DNA from: DASQGA01 sp963762085
GTDB lineage: Bacteria > Actinomycetota > Thermoleophilia > Gaiellales > Gaiellaceae
Direction of reading: 5' to 3'
Assembly (NCBI GenBank): GCA_963762085.1
Contig: CAVXJD010000002.1
Coordinates: forward strand, 62,001-126,000
Length of the DNA: 64,000 bases
Shown here: piece by piece, positions 43,096 through 52,011 of the stretch
How the letters are laid out: each line of letters opens with the position of its first letter
How positions within the stretch are numbered: position 1 is the stretch's first letter
Position numbers and translations under genes: made by a program
The notes under the pieces: model-generated
Told to the model about the DNA's origin: nothing
Seen by the model: the letters and a program-made list of their open reading frames with translations, nothing else
Database searches by the model: none

Positions 43096-44127
43096 TTAAG
43101 CCCCCTCTCGCTTGTAGATCGGCTTCTTCACGATATGCCCCTGCCGCGGTCGACCGCGGAGGTCGATGCTGATGCCCGTTTCAGGTTCGGCGGCCTCGCT
43201 CGCCACATAGGCGAGCCCGATTCCGATGCCGAGCATCGGGGAGAGAGAGCCCGACGTGACCTCGCCCGGGGGCTCGATGACCTTCATCCCCTGCCGCGGG
43301 ATGCCCTTGTCGTCCAGCACGAAGGCAACCAGGCGCTCGGCCGTACCCTCATCTTTCTGGCGCCTGAGCACGTCGACGCCCGTGAACTCCTTGTCGAGCG
43401 CACAGGCCCAGCCGAGTCCCGCCTCGATCGGTGTTCGCTCCGGCGAGATGTCGTTTCCGTGGAGCGGGTAGCAGGCCTCGAGGCGGAGGGTGTCGCGGGC
43501 GCCGAGACCGCACGGGACGACTCCACGCGCGAGGATCGCATCCCAGAGCCGGCCGGCGTCGTCGGGATCGCAGCCAAGCTCGCAGCCTCGCTCGCCCGTG
43601 TAGCCGGTCCCCGCGACCAGACACCGCACGCCGAGCACGTCGTCCTCCCGAAAGGTGAACGGCTCCAGCTCGATCCCGAGCCGCTCGAGTGCCGCGGGTC
43701 CCTGGACGGCCAGCAGGGCATAGCGATCGGAAACGTCGGTCGTCTCCGGGAGCGCCGCGTGATCAGGGCCGACGTTCGATGCGTTCACGACGAGCAGATA
43801 GTCGTCGTCACCCCGCCTGTACGCGATCAGATCATCCGTGATCCCGCCCCGCTCGTTGGTCAGGAGGGTGTACTGAGCCCGCCCGTCGCCGATCCGGTCG
43901 AGATCGTTCGAGAGCCGTGCCTGGAGGTAGTCGTGGGCTCCGGCACCGGACAGCTCGAGCTGGCCCATGTGCGAGACGTCGAAGACGCCCGCGGACGTCC
44001 GGACCGCGCGATGCTCCTCCTGAATGCCCGTGTACTGCACCGGCATCTCCCAGCCGGCGAAGTCGACGATACGCGCGCCGAGCGCCGCATGGCGCTCGTA
44101 GAGAGGCGTTCGGCGTGCCGTTTGCAC
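43096..44127 (-). CDS. gcvT: glycine cleavage system T protein (aminomethyltransferase)
   Basis: This 343-residue protein begins MQTARRTPLYERHAALGAR. The folate-binding acidic residue lies in NERGGITDDLIAYRR. Other blocks are GTGYTGERGCELGC, LGARDTLRLEACYPLHG and EAGLGWACALDK. The GTG at 44127 is preferred over the ORF extension to 44184 because homologous sequence begins there. It transfers the methylene group to tetrahydrofolate. It is the first gene of the gcv operon, 53 bases after the stop of the upstream lyase. Confidence 0.95.
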   Translation of the reverse strand: MQTARRTPLYERHAALGARIVDFAGWEMPVQYTGIQEEHRAVRTSAGVFDVSHMGQLELSGAGAHDYLQARLSNDLDRIGDGRAQYTLLTNERGGITDDLIAYRRGDDDYLLVVNASNVGPDHAALPETTDVSDRYALLAVQGPAALERLGIELEPFTFREDDVLGVRCLVAGTGYTGERGCELGCDPDDAGRLWDAILARGVVPCGLGARDTLRLEACYPLHGNDISPERTPIEAGLGWACALDKEFTGVDVLRRQKDEGTAERLVAFVLDDKGIPRQGMKVIEPPGEVTSGSLSPMLGIGIGLAYVASEAAEPETGISIDLRGRPRQGHIVKKPIYKREGA

Positions 44128-44180
44128 CGCGGCGGATCCTAGTTGCAGAGCACCGGAGCGCGCCGAGGGTGAACCGCGCG

Positions 44181-45554
44181 TCAAATCGGCTGGAAGCGCG
44201 CGGTGAAGTGCCTGAGGACCGGCGCCTCCGCGATGATCTCGAGCCCCCTGAACGACCCCGCGTTGCCGATCACGGCCGCGGCGGCATCCGCAGCCTGCTC
44301 GAGCTGGCGCGAGGTGTACACGCGCCGGGGCACGGCGAGGCGAACCAGCTCGAGCGGCGGCCGACGGTTCTCGCCCGTCAGAGGATCCCGTCCGGCCATC
44401 ACGGAGCCGATCTCGACCCCGCGAACACCGCCCTCGAGATAGAGAGCGCAGGAGAGCGCCTGCGCCGGGAACTGCTCGACCGGAATGGCCGGCAGCATTG
44501 GAGAAGCGTCGAGGTACACGGCGTGTCCGCCGAACGGTTGGAGAACACTCGCGCCGGCTTCGAGCAGCACGTAGCCGAGATATGCCACCTGGCCGATCCG
44601 GTGGCGGAGGTACTCCTCGTCGAGCACCTCGCGCAGGCCGACCGCGATCACCTCGAGGTCGCGACCGGCGAGGCCGCCGTAGGTCGGGAATCCCTCGAAC
44701 ACGATCCCGCGGGCCTGGAGGCGGTGGAAGAACTCCTCATCGTCTCGGATCGCCACGAACCCGCCGATGTTGGCGATCGCGTCCTTCTTCGCGCTCATGA
44801 GCACGGCGTCCGCCTCCTCCAGGCTCCGCAGCACGATCTCCGGCAGCGGAACGTCTGCAAACCCGGGCTCGCGCTCCCGGATGAACCAGGCGTTCTCCGC
44901 AAAGCGGGCAATGTCCAGCACGAGCTTCTTGCCGTGCTTTCGGGCCAGCGACGCGGTGGCCGCGATGTTCTCCATCGAGACGGGCTGGCCGCCGCCCGCA
45001 TTGTTCGTGAGCGTGAGCATGACGATCGAGACGCGCTCCCCGTCCTCGCTCTCGAGCAAGCGGGCGAGCGCGTCGATGTCGAGGTTTCCCTTGAACGGGT
45101 AATCCCCGCCGGAATCGAGAGCAGCCGGAATCGGAAGATCGAGCGCGACACCCTCCCGCAGCTCGATGTGAGCGCGCGTCGTGTCGAAATGTGCGTTCGA
45201 CGGCACGATCTCGCCCGGGTCGATGACGGCGCCGAAGAAGACGCTCTCGGCTCCACGTCCCTGATGGGTCGGCACGACGTAGGGAAATCCGAGCACCTCC
45301 CGGACGGCATCGCGAAAACGCGCGAAGCTGCGTGAGCCCGCGTAGGACTCATCGCCTCGCATGAGCGCAGACCACTGATCCTGGCTCATGGCACCGGTGC
45401 CGGAATCCGTCAGCAGGTCGAGTTCGACGTCAGAAGCCGCAAGCTGGAACGGGTTCCATCCGGCCGCCTCCAGCGCTTCTTGACGCTCTGACCGTGTCGT
45501 CGCGCGGACAGGCTCGACCATCTTGATCCGGAAGGGCTCGCGCGGCGGGCGCAC
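44181..45554 (-). CDS. tryptophanase / tyrosine phenol-lyase family enzyme
   Basis: This 457-residue PLP enzyme has the normal family length. Diagnostic blocks are NAHFDTTRAHIELREG, TNNAGGGQPVSMENI, RFAENAWFIREREPGF, the PLP lysine in LMSAKKDAIANIGGF, and VRLAVPRRVYTSRQLE. The family catalyses beta-elimination from tryptophan, tyrosine or related amino acids. I cannot separate the two activities by eye, and a third substrate is possible because several residues near the active site differ. It lies between ftsZ and gcvT on the same strand, with 50 bases to ftsZ. The GTG start at 45554 is uncertain, and GTG or ATG codons a few residues in (KMVEP) are alternatives. Confidence 0.88.
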   Translation of the reverse strand: MRPPREPFRIKMVEPVRATTRSERQEALEAAGWNPFQLAASDVELDLLTDSGTGAMSQDQWSALMRGDESYAGSRSFARFRDAVREVLGFPYVVPTHQGRGAESVFFGAVIDPGEIVPSNAHFDTTRAHIELREGVALDLPIPAALDSGGDYPFKGNLDIDALARLLESEDGERVSIVMLTLTNNAGGGQPVSMENIAATASLARKHGKKLVLDIARFAENAWFIREREPGFADVPLPEIVLRSLEEADAVLMSAKKDAIANIGGFVAIRDDEEFFHRLQARGIVFEGFPTYGGLAGRDLEVIAVGLREVLDEEYLRHRIGQVAYLGYVLLEAGASVLQPFGGHAVYLDASPMLPAIPVEQFPAQALSCALYLEGGVRGVEIGSVMAGRDPLTGENRRPPLELVRLAVPRRVYTSRQLEQAADAAAAVIGNAGSFRGLEIIAEAPVLRHFTARFQPI

Positions 45555-45576
45555 CCCGGCGTTCTATCCGTCCTGC

Positions 45577-45591
45577 GCCCGCGCTGCGGGC
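45577..45591 (-). terminator. short hairpin after ftsZ
   Basis: GCCCGC-AGC-GCGGGC on the minus strand lies 14 bases after the ftsZ stop and 23 bases before the next gene. No T tract follows, so it is at most an attenuator or mRNA 3' stabiliser. Confidence 0.35.
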
Positions 45592-45604
45592 CGACCAGAA
45601 CCTG

Positions 45605-46675
45605 TTAGCGCAGGAACGGAGGGACGTCGAGCGTGTCGGAGGGGACCTGGAAGCCCTCGCTCGGCTCCCGTTCCCGGCCGCCGTTCGGGTCGGAGATCGG
45701 CTCCCGCTCACGGCGCTCGCGGCGGAGCTTCGCGTCGAAGCCCGTCGCAATCACGGTCACGCGGATCTTGCCGGCCAGGTTCTCGTCGATGACGGCTCCG
45801 AAGATCACGTTCGCGTTCTGGTCGGCGGCACCGGTCACGACCTCGGCCGCTTCGTTCACCTCGAAGAGCCCAACATCGGAGCCACCGGTGATGTTGAGAA
45901 GGATTCCGGTCGCGCCCTCGACCGACGCCTCGAGCAGGGGGGACGACACGGCTGTCCGCGCCGCCTCGGCGGCCCGGTTCTCGCCCTCGGCCTCACCGAT
46001 GCCCATGAGAGCGGAGCCGGCATCGCTCATGACCGTCCGGACGTCCGCAAAGTCAAGGTTGACGAGGCCGGGGATGGTGATCAGGTCGGTGATCCCCTGG
46101 ACGCCCTGGCGCAATACGTCGTCCGCGATCCGGAAGGCCTCCATGACCGGCGTCTGCTTTCCGACTACCTGCAGCAGCCGATCGTTCGGGATGATGATCA
46201 ACGTGTCGACCTTGTCCCTGAGCTCGCTGATGCCCTGCTGCGCCTGCTCCGCGCGCTTTCGCCCTTCGAAGTCGAACGGCCGCGTGACCACGCCCACCGT
46301 CAGGGCACCGAGCTCACGCGCGGTCTCCGCGATGATCGGCGCACCACCGGTCCCAGTGCCTCCACCCTCGCCCGCGGTGACGAAAACCATGTCGGCGCCC
46401 TTCAGCGCCTCCTTGATCTCGTCCCGGCTCTCGAGCGCAGCCGCCTTCCCCACCTCCGGGTTGGCGCCGGCACCGAGCCCTCGCGTCGCCTCGGCACCGA
46501 TATGGAGCTTCACGTCGGCATCGCAGCCGAGCAGCGCTTGCGCGTCGGTGTTGACCGCGATGAAGTCGACGCCGGTGACTCCAGCATCGACCATTCGGGT
46601 GACGGCGTTCGAGCCGCCGCCGCCGACGCCGACGACCTTGATCACCGCTATGTAGCTGCCCGAAGTGTCTCTCAT
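45605..46675 (-). CDS. ftsZ: cell division protein FtsZ
   Basis: This 356-residue tubulin-like GTPase forms the division ring. The GTP signature is EGGGTGTGGAP, the T7 synergy loop is VNLDFADV, and the core begins IAVIKVVGVGGGGSNAV. The C-terminal tail DTLDVPPFLR matches the actinobacterial type that binds SepF and FtsW. Length is slightly under many homologues because the linker is short. It is the last gene of the dcw cluster and has its own promoter in the 110-base gap before it. Confidence 0.98.
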   Translation of the reverse strand: MRDTSGSYIAVIKVVGVGGGGSNAVTRMVDAGVTGVDFIAVNTDAQALLGCDADVKLHIGAEATRGLGAGANPEVGKAAALESRDEIKEALKGADMVFVTAGEGGGTGTGGAPIIAETARELGALTVGVVTRPFDFEGRKRAEQAQQGISELRDKVDTLIIIPNDRLLQVVGKQTPVMEAFRIADDVLRQGVQGITDLITIPGLVNLDFADVRTVMSDAGSALMGIGEAEGENRAAEAARTAVSSPLLEASVEGATGILLNITGGSDVGLFEVNEAAEVVTGAADQNANVIFGAVIDENLAGKIRVTVIATGFDAKLRRERREREPISDPNGGREREPSEGFQVPSDTLDVPPFLR

Positions 46676-46717
46676 CCGAAAGGAAGATAGCTGAAGCTCG
46701 ACTTGAGCGTGCGGCTG

Positions 46718-46746
46718 ACCTTACGCCGGTTGTCCCCCGGTGTCAA
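46718..46746 (-). promoter_or_regulatory. sigma-70-type promoter upstream of ftsZ
   Basis: On the minus strand TTGACA (46746-46741) and TAAGGT (46723-46718) are separated by exactly 17 bases. The -10 box ends 42 bases before the ftsZ ATG. The -35 is perfect and the -10 fits the actinobacterial TANNNT form. It lies downstream of the ftsQ stop, so ftsZ can be transcribed independently of the cluster. Confidence 0.75.
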
Positions 46747-46785
46747 ACGCTTGTTTGCAGGGTTTTTGTGAGAAAAGTCTAACCC

Positions 46786-47592
46786 TCAATCATCGACTTG
46801 AGGGTTTACGCCGCCGACGGGTCGCTCGGGGAGGCTGACATCCAGGTAGTCGAACTCGGCACGCTCGGTGGTCGAAAGTGCCCGGAGCACGGCAGCAGCG
46901 GATGCGAGCTTCGCGTCCAGATCGTCGGCCGGGCCCAGGCGCACCTCCAGCCCCGTCGACAGGACCAGGACGAGACCGGCGTCTGTCGCCCGTGCGGTGC
47001 GTACCGGCACGGGGAAGCGGGCAGGCAGCAAGGCAACGGCTGTCAGGGCCTTGGATGCCATCGGAATCGCGAGCGTCGCCCCCGGCTCGAACTCCGCCCC
47101 GGCGGCGAGCCAGATCCGGGGCAACCGCCGGGTCGTGTTCGGCTCGACAGTCCTGACCACCCGACCCCGGTCCGAGACGACCCATGCTGCTCGTCCAGAG
47201 CGGAGAACGGCCACCGGGCGTTCAGGGATTACGACGACACGCAGGCCGTGTGGAAAGGCCCTGTCCACCCGTGCAGCCCGCACCGAGGGCAGGGTTGCAA
47301 GCTGACGCTCGACGCTGTCTGCATCGACGGTGACGAGGCTCTCTCCCTCAAGGGGTCGAAGGGCGGCGCGGACATCCGCCTCTACCGCCGCTCCGGCACC
47401 GCTCACAGCGACCGATCGAAGAGCGAAAACCGATGTCGAGCGCGCCGCGAGATACCCGAGGGCAAGGACTCCGACGACCGCTCCGACGCCCACGAGGGTG
47501 TGCCCGAGACGGAAGCGGAATCGTGGCAGTGCAAGCGCAGGCCGAATCGGCTGCGCCCGAGCGGCGGCGAGTGCGAGCCGGCGAGCCACCAT
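46786..47592 (-). CDS. ftsQ: cell division protein FtsQ/DivIB
   Basis: This 268-residue bitopic protein has a cytoplasmic N-terminus, one membrane helix (TLVGVGAVVGVLALGYLAA), then a POTRA domain (SVFALRSVAVSGAGAAVEAD) and the beta domain of FtsQ/DivIB (RVDRAFPHGLRVVVIPERPVA). The ATG at 47592 is chosen, with GTG two codons upstream as an alternative. Further upstream the frame is antisense-like. It links early division proteins with the FtsW/FtsI synthase. Confidence 0.92.
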   Translation of the reverse strand: MVARRLALAAARAQPIRPALALPRFRFRLGHTLVGVGAVVGVLALGYLAARSTSVFALRSVAVSGAGAAVEADVRAALRPLEGESLVTVDADSVERQLATLPSVRAARVDRAFPHGLRVVVIPERPVAVLRSGRAAWVVSDRGRVVRTVEPNTTRRLPRIWLAAGAEFEPGATLAIPMASKALTAVALLPARFPVPVRTARATDAGLVLVLSTGLEVRLGPADDLDAKLASAAAVLRALSTTERAEFDYLDVSLPERPVGGVNPQVDD

Positions 47593-47620
47593 CGCCACTT
47601 CGCCGCGCGCTCCCGCGCTC

Positions 47621-48514
47621 CTACTCGGACTTCCCTGCCTCCTCGATCGGCGGGATCTCCAGGGATCCGACCAGCTGTACCTCCGGCTCAAGGCTGACTC
47701 CATACTCGGTGAACGCGCGGCGCCGGGCCTCGACGATCAATGCGATCGCATCGACGGATCGCGCACGGCCATCGTTCTCGATGAAGTTCGCGTGCTTGGG
47801 AGAGATCCGGGCACCACCGATGACATGACCGCGCAGGCCGCAGGCCTCGAGCATCCTCCCGGCAGAGAGCTCGTGCTCGGGATTCTTGAACACGCTTCCG
47901 AACGTCCGCTTGTTCGTCGGCTGCGCGCTCTTCCGCTTCTCCTGCATCCCCGCAACGATGTCCTTGATCTCCGGCTCCGGCCTCGACTCGAGCAGGAACT
48001 CCGCGCCCGCGACAACCTGACCATGCCGGAGATCCGAGCGGCGATACGTGAGACCGAGCTCCTGCGGAGTCTGCCACCGGGCCCCGAGCGCGTCCGCAAC
48101 CAGGGCGCGGCTCAGCACGGCCGCGATGTCACTCCCGTAGGCACCCGCATTCATCCAGACACCGCCACCCACGGTGCCCGGGATCGCACAGAGGAACTCG
48201 AGCCCACCCAGGTTCGCGGCCCGCGCGCGATGAAGGCAGACCGCGTTCGCAGCCCCTCCTCCCGCCATGAGAACGCCATCACCAGCCTTGGCAACCGTGA
48301 GGGCCCCCGCAAGCTTCAGCGCGACGCCGGCAAAGCCCTCGTCCGCCACGAGCAGGTTCGAGCCGAGGCCGACAGCTGCGACCGGAAGCTCTTCGTCGCG
48401 CGCCCAGGCGAGAGCCTCGACGAGCTCCTCCGTGGTCTCCGGCTCGGCGAGCCACCGTGCCGGGCCACCGGTCCCGATCGTGGTGTAGCGGGAGAGGCGC
48501 ACGCCCTCTTTCAT
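47621..48514 (-). CDS. murB: UDP-N-acetylenolpyruvoylglucosamine reductase
   Basis: This 297-residue FAD enzyme makes UDP-MurNAc. Visible blocks are YTTIGTGGPARWLAEP, VGLGSNLLVADEGF, LCAIPGTVGGGVWMNAGAYG, the catalytic Ser in TFGSVFKNPEHELSAG and the final Glu in SLEPEVQLVG. The short form without the extra loop fits type II MurB. The ATG at 48514 overlaps the murC stop (ATGA). Confidence 0.97.
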   Translation of the reverse strand: MKEGVRLSRYTTIGTGGPARWLAEPETTEELVEALAWARDEELPVAAVGLGSNLLVADEGFAGVALKLAGALTVAKAGDGVLMAGGGAANAVCLHRARAANLGGLEFLCAIPGTVGGGVWMNAGAYGSDIAAVLSRALVADALGARWQTPQELGLTYRRSDLRHGQVVAGAEFLLESRPEPEIKDIVAGMQEKRKSAQPTNKRTFGSVFKNPEHELSAGRMLEACGLRGHVIGGARISPKHANFIENDGRARSVDAIALIVEARRRAFTEYGVSLEPEVQLVGSLEIPPIEEAGKSE

Positions 48515-49713
48515 CGTTTCAGCCGTTCCAGAATCATCGGACCGATCGTCTCGATGTCTCCGGCACCGAGGGTGAGCACGAGGTCGCCGGCGCGCGCCCC
48601 CTCGGCTGCGAGCATTGCGGCGGCCTCCAGCGTTGGTGCCCACCCGACGGACATCCCGGGCCGGACTTCGGTGAGGCGGTCGACGACGAGCTTGCCGGTG
48701 ATCCCTGGCCAGGGCTCCTCGCGCGCCGGGTAGATCTCGGTCACGACGGCTGCATCGGCGCGCGCGAGTGCGCTCGCGAACTCGTGCGCCAGATACGCCG
48801 TTCGAGAGTAGAGATGCGGCTGAAAGACCGCGATCACCCGACCTGTCCCTGCGAGCGCCCGCGCGGTCGCGAGGGTGGCAGCGACCTCCGTGGGATGGTG
48901 AGCGTAGTCGTCGTAAACCTGCACGCCCTGCGACTCCCCGCGGAGGTCGAACCGGCGGCCCGCGCCGGTGAACTCCTGGAGGACGCGAGCCGCGTCCGCC
49001 TCCGCAATCCCTGCGAGCTCGAGCGCTGCGAGTGCGCACGCCGCATTCCGGCGATTGTGCTCGCCGGGGACAGCGAGGCGAACCTCAGCGGGCTCGACGT
49101 CGGGCCCCCAGACGACCGAAGTTCCGCCAAGGTAGGCGATCCAGCGGCGAAAGCACTCTTCGAGCTCGGCCAGGGAGGAGAACGTCGTGTGGTGGTCCAG
49201 CTCGACGTTCGTGACGACGGCGATCTCGGGCTCGAGTGCGAAGACGGTCCGATCGGATTCATCCCCTTCGACAACGAGCCACCCATCGCCAGTGCCGGCG
49301 TTCCCTCCGAGCTGAGGTACCTCTCCACCGATCAGATAGGCGGGGTTCAGCCCGAGCTCTCGGAGACAGAAGGCGATCATTGCTGCGGTTGTCGTCTTGC
49401 CGTGCGCGCCGGTGACCACGATCGAGCGCCGGAGGGAGACGAGCTCGGCCAGCAGGTCTGAACGGCTCTTTCCTTCGACCCGTCCTGCGAAGGCGGTCGA
49501 GACGACAGTCTCGAATCCGGCCGGGCCGCTGACCGGCTCCGGTTCGATCGTGACGGGGATCCCCTCCGCGCGGACACGCGCCAGGTAGGGCGTCTCGACC
49601 CGGTCCCACCCCGCCACTTCGGCGCCCCATGCTCGCGCCAGAATCCCGTAGGCGCTCAGCCCGGCGCCGCCGATGCCGACGAGCCAGAGACGGCGTCCGT
49701 CAAGCGGAAGCAA
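48511..49713 (-). CDS. murC: UDP-N-acetylmuramate-L-alanine ligase
   Basis: This 400-residue Mur ligase has the N-terminal Rossmann motif LVGIGGAGLSAYG, ATP loop VVTGAHGKTTTAAM, central VVEGDESDRTVFAL and LDHHTTF, and C-terminal YDDYAHHPTEV with PHLYSRTAYL. It is shorter than the usual 450-460, with a compact third domain. The start is a TTG that overlaps the murG end by 14 bases. Confidence 0.96.
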   Translation of the reverse strand: MLPLDGRRLWLVGIGGAGLSAYGILARAWGAEVAGWDRVETPYLARVRAEGIPVTIEPEPVSGPAGFETVVSTAFAGRVEGKSRSDLLAELVSLRRSIVVTGAHGKTTTAAMIAFCLRELGLNPAYLIGGEVPQLGGNAGTGDGWLVVEGDESDRTVFALEPEIAVVTNVELDHHTTFSSLAELEECFRRWIAYLGGTSVVWGPDVEPAEVRLAVPGEHNRRNAACALAALELAGIAEADAARVLQEFTGAGRRFDLRGESQGVQVYDDYAHHPTEVAATLATARALAGTGRVIAVFQPHLYSRTAYLAHEFASALARADAAVVTEIYPAREEPWPGITGKLVVDRLTEVRPGMSVGWAPTLEAAAMLAAEGARAGDLVLTLGAGDIETIGPMILERLKR

Positions 49714-50761
49714 GCGCGATCAGCTCCTCGGCGATGGCGCCCGCCGCATCCGGTTGCGCAAGCGATCGCATGGCCGCCGCCATCCGTTCAAGCCGCTGCT
49801 CATCCGCGAGCAGCTCCTCTGCCTGCCGCTTGAGGTCGAGCTCGGCTTCGGGAACGACAACTGCGCCACCTCCTCGCTCGAAGTAGCGGGCATTCGACGT
49901 CTGGTGATCTGCCGTCGCCTCCGGATACGGCACCAGCAGGGCCGGCTTGCCGGCTGCGGCGACTTCCCAGACGGAGCCTCCAGCCCGGGCGACAACGAGA
50001 TCGACCGCCGAGAGGGCAGCGCCGAAGTCGCCCGTGAACGGGAGCAGGACGTAGTCCGGGCGGGTCGGTCTATCCAGGTTCTCAAAGTCGCGTTCACCGG
50101 CGACGTGCAATACGGGAGGCCCCGCGTCTGCCCAGGCCGCGAGCGCCGCCTGGTTCAGCCGACGCGCACCCAGGCTTCCCCCGAAGACCAGTACCGCCCG
50201 TCCGTCCTCGGGGAGCCCGAAGGCCTTGCGAGCTTCACCCCTGTCGGCTGGTTGCGAGCGCGCAGGAATGGGCCGGCCCACAAGCCGGTACTTCGGCCCT
50301 TCAACTCCTTCGATCGGATAGGCGAGGAACACCTTGCGCGCAAATGGGGTGGCAAATCGATTGGCGAGGCCCAGGTGTGCGTCGGCCTCGGTGAGCGCCG
50401 CGGGGATGCGGAGGAGGCCGGCGGCGAGCACCATCGGGCCTGCGACATATCCGCCGGCACCGAGAACGACATCCGGTCTTCGTTGTCGGAGGATCCTCAT
50501 GCACGCGACCGGAGCCTGAACCGCGAGACCCAAAGCCCGAATCAGTCGAAGGCTCGGCCTCCGCGGAAAGCCTTCGACACGGAACTCGTCGAGCTCGAAG
50601 CCGGCCTCCGGAACGAGGCGGCGCTCAATTCGCTGCGCGCCTGCGAACGTCACGCTGACGCCGCGGGCGACCAGCGCTTCCGCGACCGCGATCGCGGGCA
50701 GGACGTGTCCGGCTGTTCCTCCGGCCGCGATCAGGCACTTGAGCGACGGTTTCGACTGCAT
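49700..50761 (-). CDS. murG: UDP-GlcNAc:lipid I N-acetylglucosaminyltransferase MurG
   Basis: This 353-residue GT28 transferase converts lipid I to lipid II at the inner membrane face. Motifs are AAGGTAGHVLPAIAVAEAL, GGYVAGPMVLAAGLL, VFGGSLGARRLNQA and the C-terminal donor site ARAGGSVWEVAAAGKPALLV with ADHQTSNARYF. The ATG start lies 137 bases inside the reading frame of ftsW. Confidence 0.97.
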   Translation of the reverse strand: MQSKPSLKCLIAAGGTAGHVLPAIAVAEALVARGVSVTFAGAQRIERRLVPEAGFELDEFRVEGFPRRPSLRLIRALGLAVQAPVACMRILRQRRPDVVLGAGGYVAGPMVLAAGLLRIPAALTEADAHLGLANRFATPFARKVFLAYPIEGVEGPKYRLVGRPIPARSQPADRGEARKAFGLPEDGRAVLVFGGSLGARRLNQAALAAWADAGPPVLHVAGERDFENLDRPTRPDYVLLPFTGDFGAALSAVDLVVARAGGSVWEVAAAGKPALLVPYPEATADHQTSNARYFERGGGAVVVPEAELDLKRQAEELLADEQRLERMAAAMRSLAQPDAAGAIAEELIALASA

Positions 50762-51848
50762 GGTTCTGCGCGATGTTAAGGAGGATCCCGACGGCCGCGA
50801 GCGCGACGATAAGGCTGGAGCCCCCGTAGCTCACAAACGGCAGAGGGATACCGGTCAACGGCGCGATACCCATCACCGCGCACAGGTTGACGGCCGCTTG
50901 CCCGCAGAGGAGGGCCGTCAGTCCGGCAGCGAGCCTCTTTCCGAATGGGTCGCGGCACTTGAGGGCGACGTTGAATCCTGCGTATCCGAGGAGGACGAAC
51001 GCGCCCATGACGCCCACGGCCCCGACGAGCCCAAGCTCCTCCCCGATGATCGCGAAGATCATGTCCGTCGACGCCTCGGGCAAGTAATAGATCTTCTGCA
51101 CGCTCTCTCCGAGGCCGACACCGAAGAGGCCGCCGGAGCCGAGCGCGATCATCGCCTGGACCGTCTGGAATCCAGCGTTCTGCGGGTCGCTCCACGGGTC
51201 GAGGAAGCTGAAGAGACGGGCGCGCCGGTACGGCTCGAACCAGATCGCGAGCATGAGGACGGACAGCCCGAGCCCGCCGGATGCCGCAAGAACGCGCAGA
51301 GGCGTGCCGGACACGACGAGCATGGCGGCGACCATGATCACGATCGCAATCGCGGTGCCGAGGTCCGGCTCGACGACGATCAGCCCGCAGACGAGGCAGA
51401 CGACGAGTCCGACGGGCTTGGCCAACTCCCCGAGCGAGCGAGGAGCGGGTTTGCGGGCGAGGCGGGCGCCCAGCCAGAGCGCGAGCCCTAGCTTGGCGAG
51501 CTCCGAGGGCTGGAAGGAGAACGCACCGAGCGGAATCCAACGCTTGGCTCCGTTCACGCTCGTCCCGATGACCAGCACCGCAACGAGGAGGAAGAGCGCC
51601 ACGGCGAGCATCGGCCCACCGACGTGGCGGAGCTTCCGGAAGTCCGTGCGCGACAGCAGGACGAGCGCGACGAGACCGACGAGTGCGTAGAGCGCCTGGC
51701 GCTTCAGGTAGTACGCCGGGTCGTCCGAGGCGATGAGACCGCGGGCGGAGCTAGCGCTGTAGACCATCACGAGCCCGAACGCAACGAGCCCGAGCGTGAC
51801 GAGAACGAGAAGGTGGAACTCGAGCTGTGGCCGCGTGGGCCGTCTCAT
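50625..51848 (-). CDS. ftsW: SEDS glycosyltransferase FtsW
   Basis: This is a peptidoglycan polymerase of about 10 membrane helices, 407 residues as read. Family segments are LVMVYSASSARGL, FQPSELAKLGLALWLGA, VEPDLGTAIAIVIMV, KIYYLPEASTDMIFAIIGEELG and the last-helix PFVSYGGSSLIVALAAVGILLNIA. The final 46 residues after NIAQNHA are Arg-rich and overlap the murG coding start by 137 bases. This tail looks like a murG shadow, so the natural stop may have been lost by a point change or indel. The ATG start is 163 bases after the murD stop, a gap with no other gene. Confidence 0.93.
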   Translation of the reverse strand: MRRPTRPQLEFHLLVLVTLGLVAFGLVMVYSASSARGLIASDDPAYYLKRQALYALVGLVALVLLSRTDFRKLRHVGGPMLAVALFLLVAVLVIGTSVNGAKRWIPLGAFSFQPSELAKLGLALWLGARLARKPAPRSLGELAKPVGLVVCLVCGLIVVEPDLGTAIAIVIMVAAMLVVSGTPLRVLAASGGLGLSVLMLAIWFEPYRRARLFSFLDPWSDPQNAGFQTVQAMIALGSGGLFGVGLGESVQKIYYLPEASTDMIFAIIGEELGLVGAVGVMGAFVLLGYAGFNVALKCRDPFGKRLAAGLTALLCGQAAVNLCAVMGIAPLTGIPLPFVSYGGSSLIVALAAVGILLNIAQNHAVETVAQVPDRGRRNSRTRPARDRGRGSAGRPRRQRDVRRRAAN

Positions 51849-52011
51849 GGTCGCTCGATCTCCCGGCGAAAGAGAAGTGCGTCACTCGTACGAAATCCGA
51901 ACCACTCCGCGCGCCACGTGTGCGCATATCGGCGATACGCTTGCGCGTGAGCAGGCGGGCGGGTCGGGACCCGATATACACGCGCGTCTAACCGATCCCC
52001 CCGCCGGCAGA

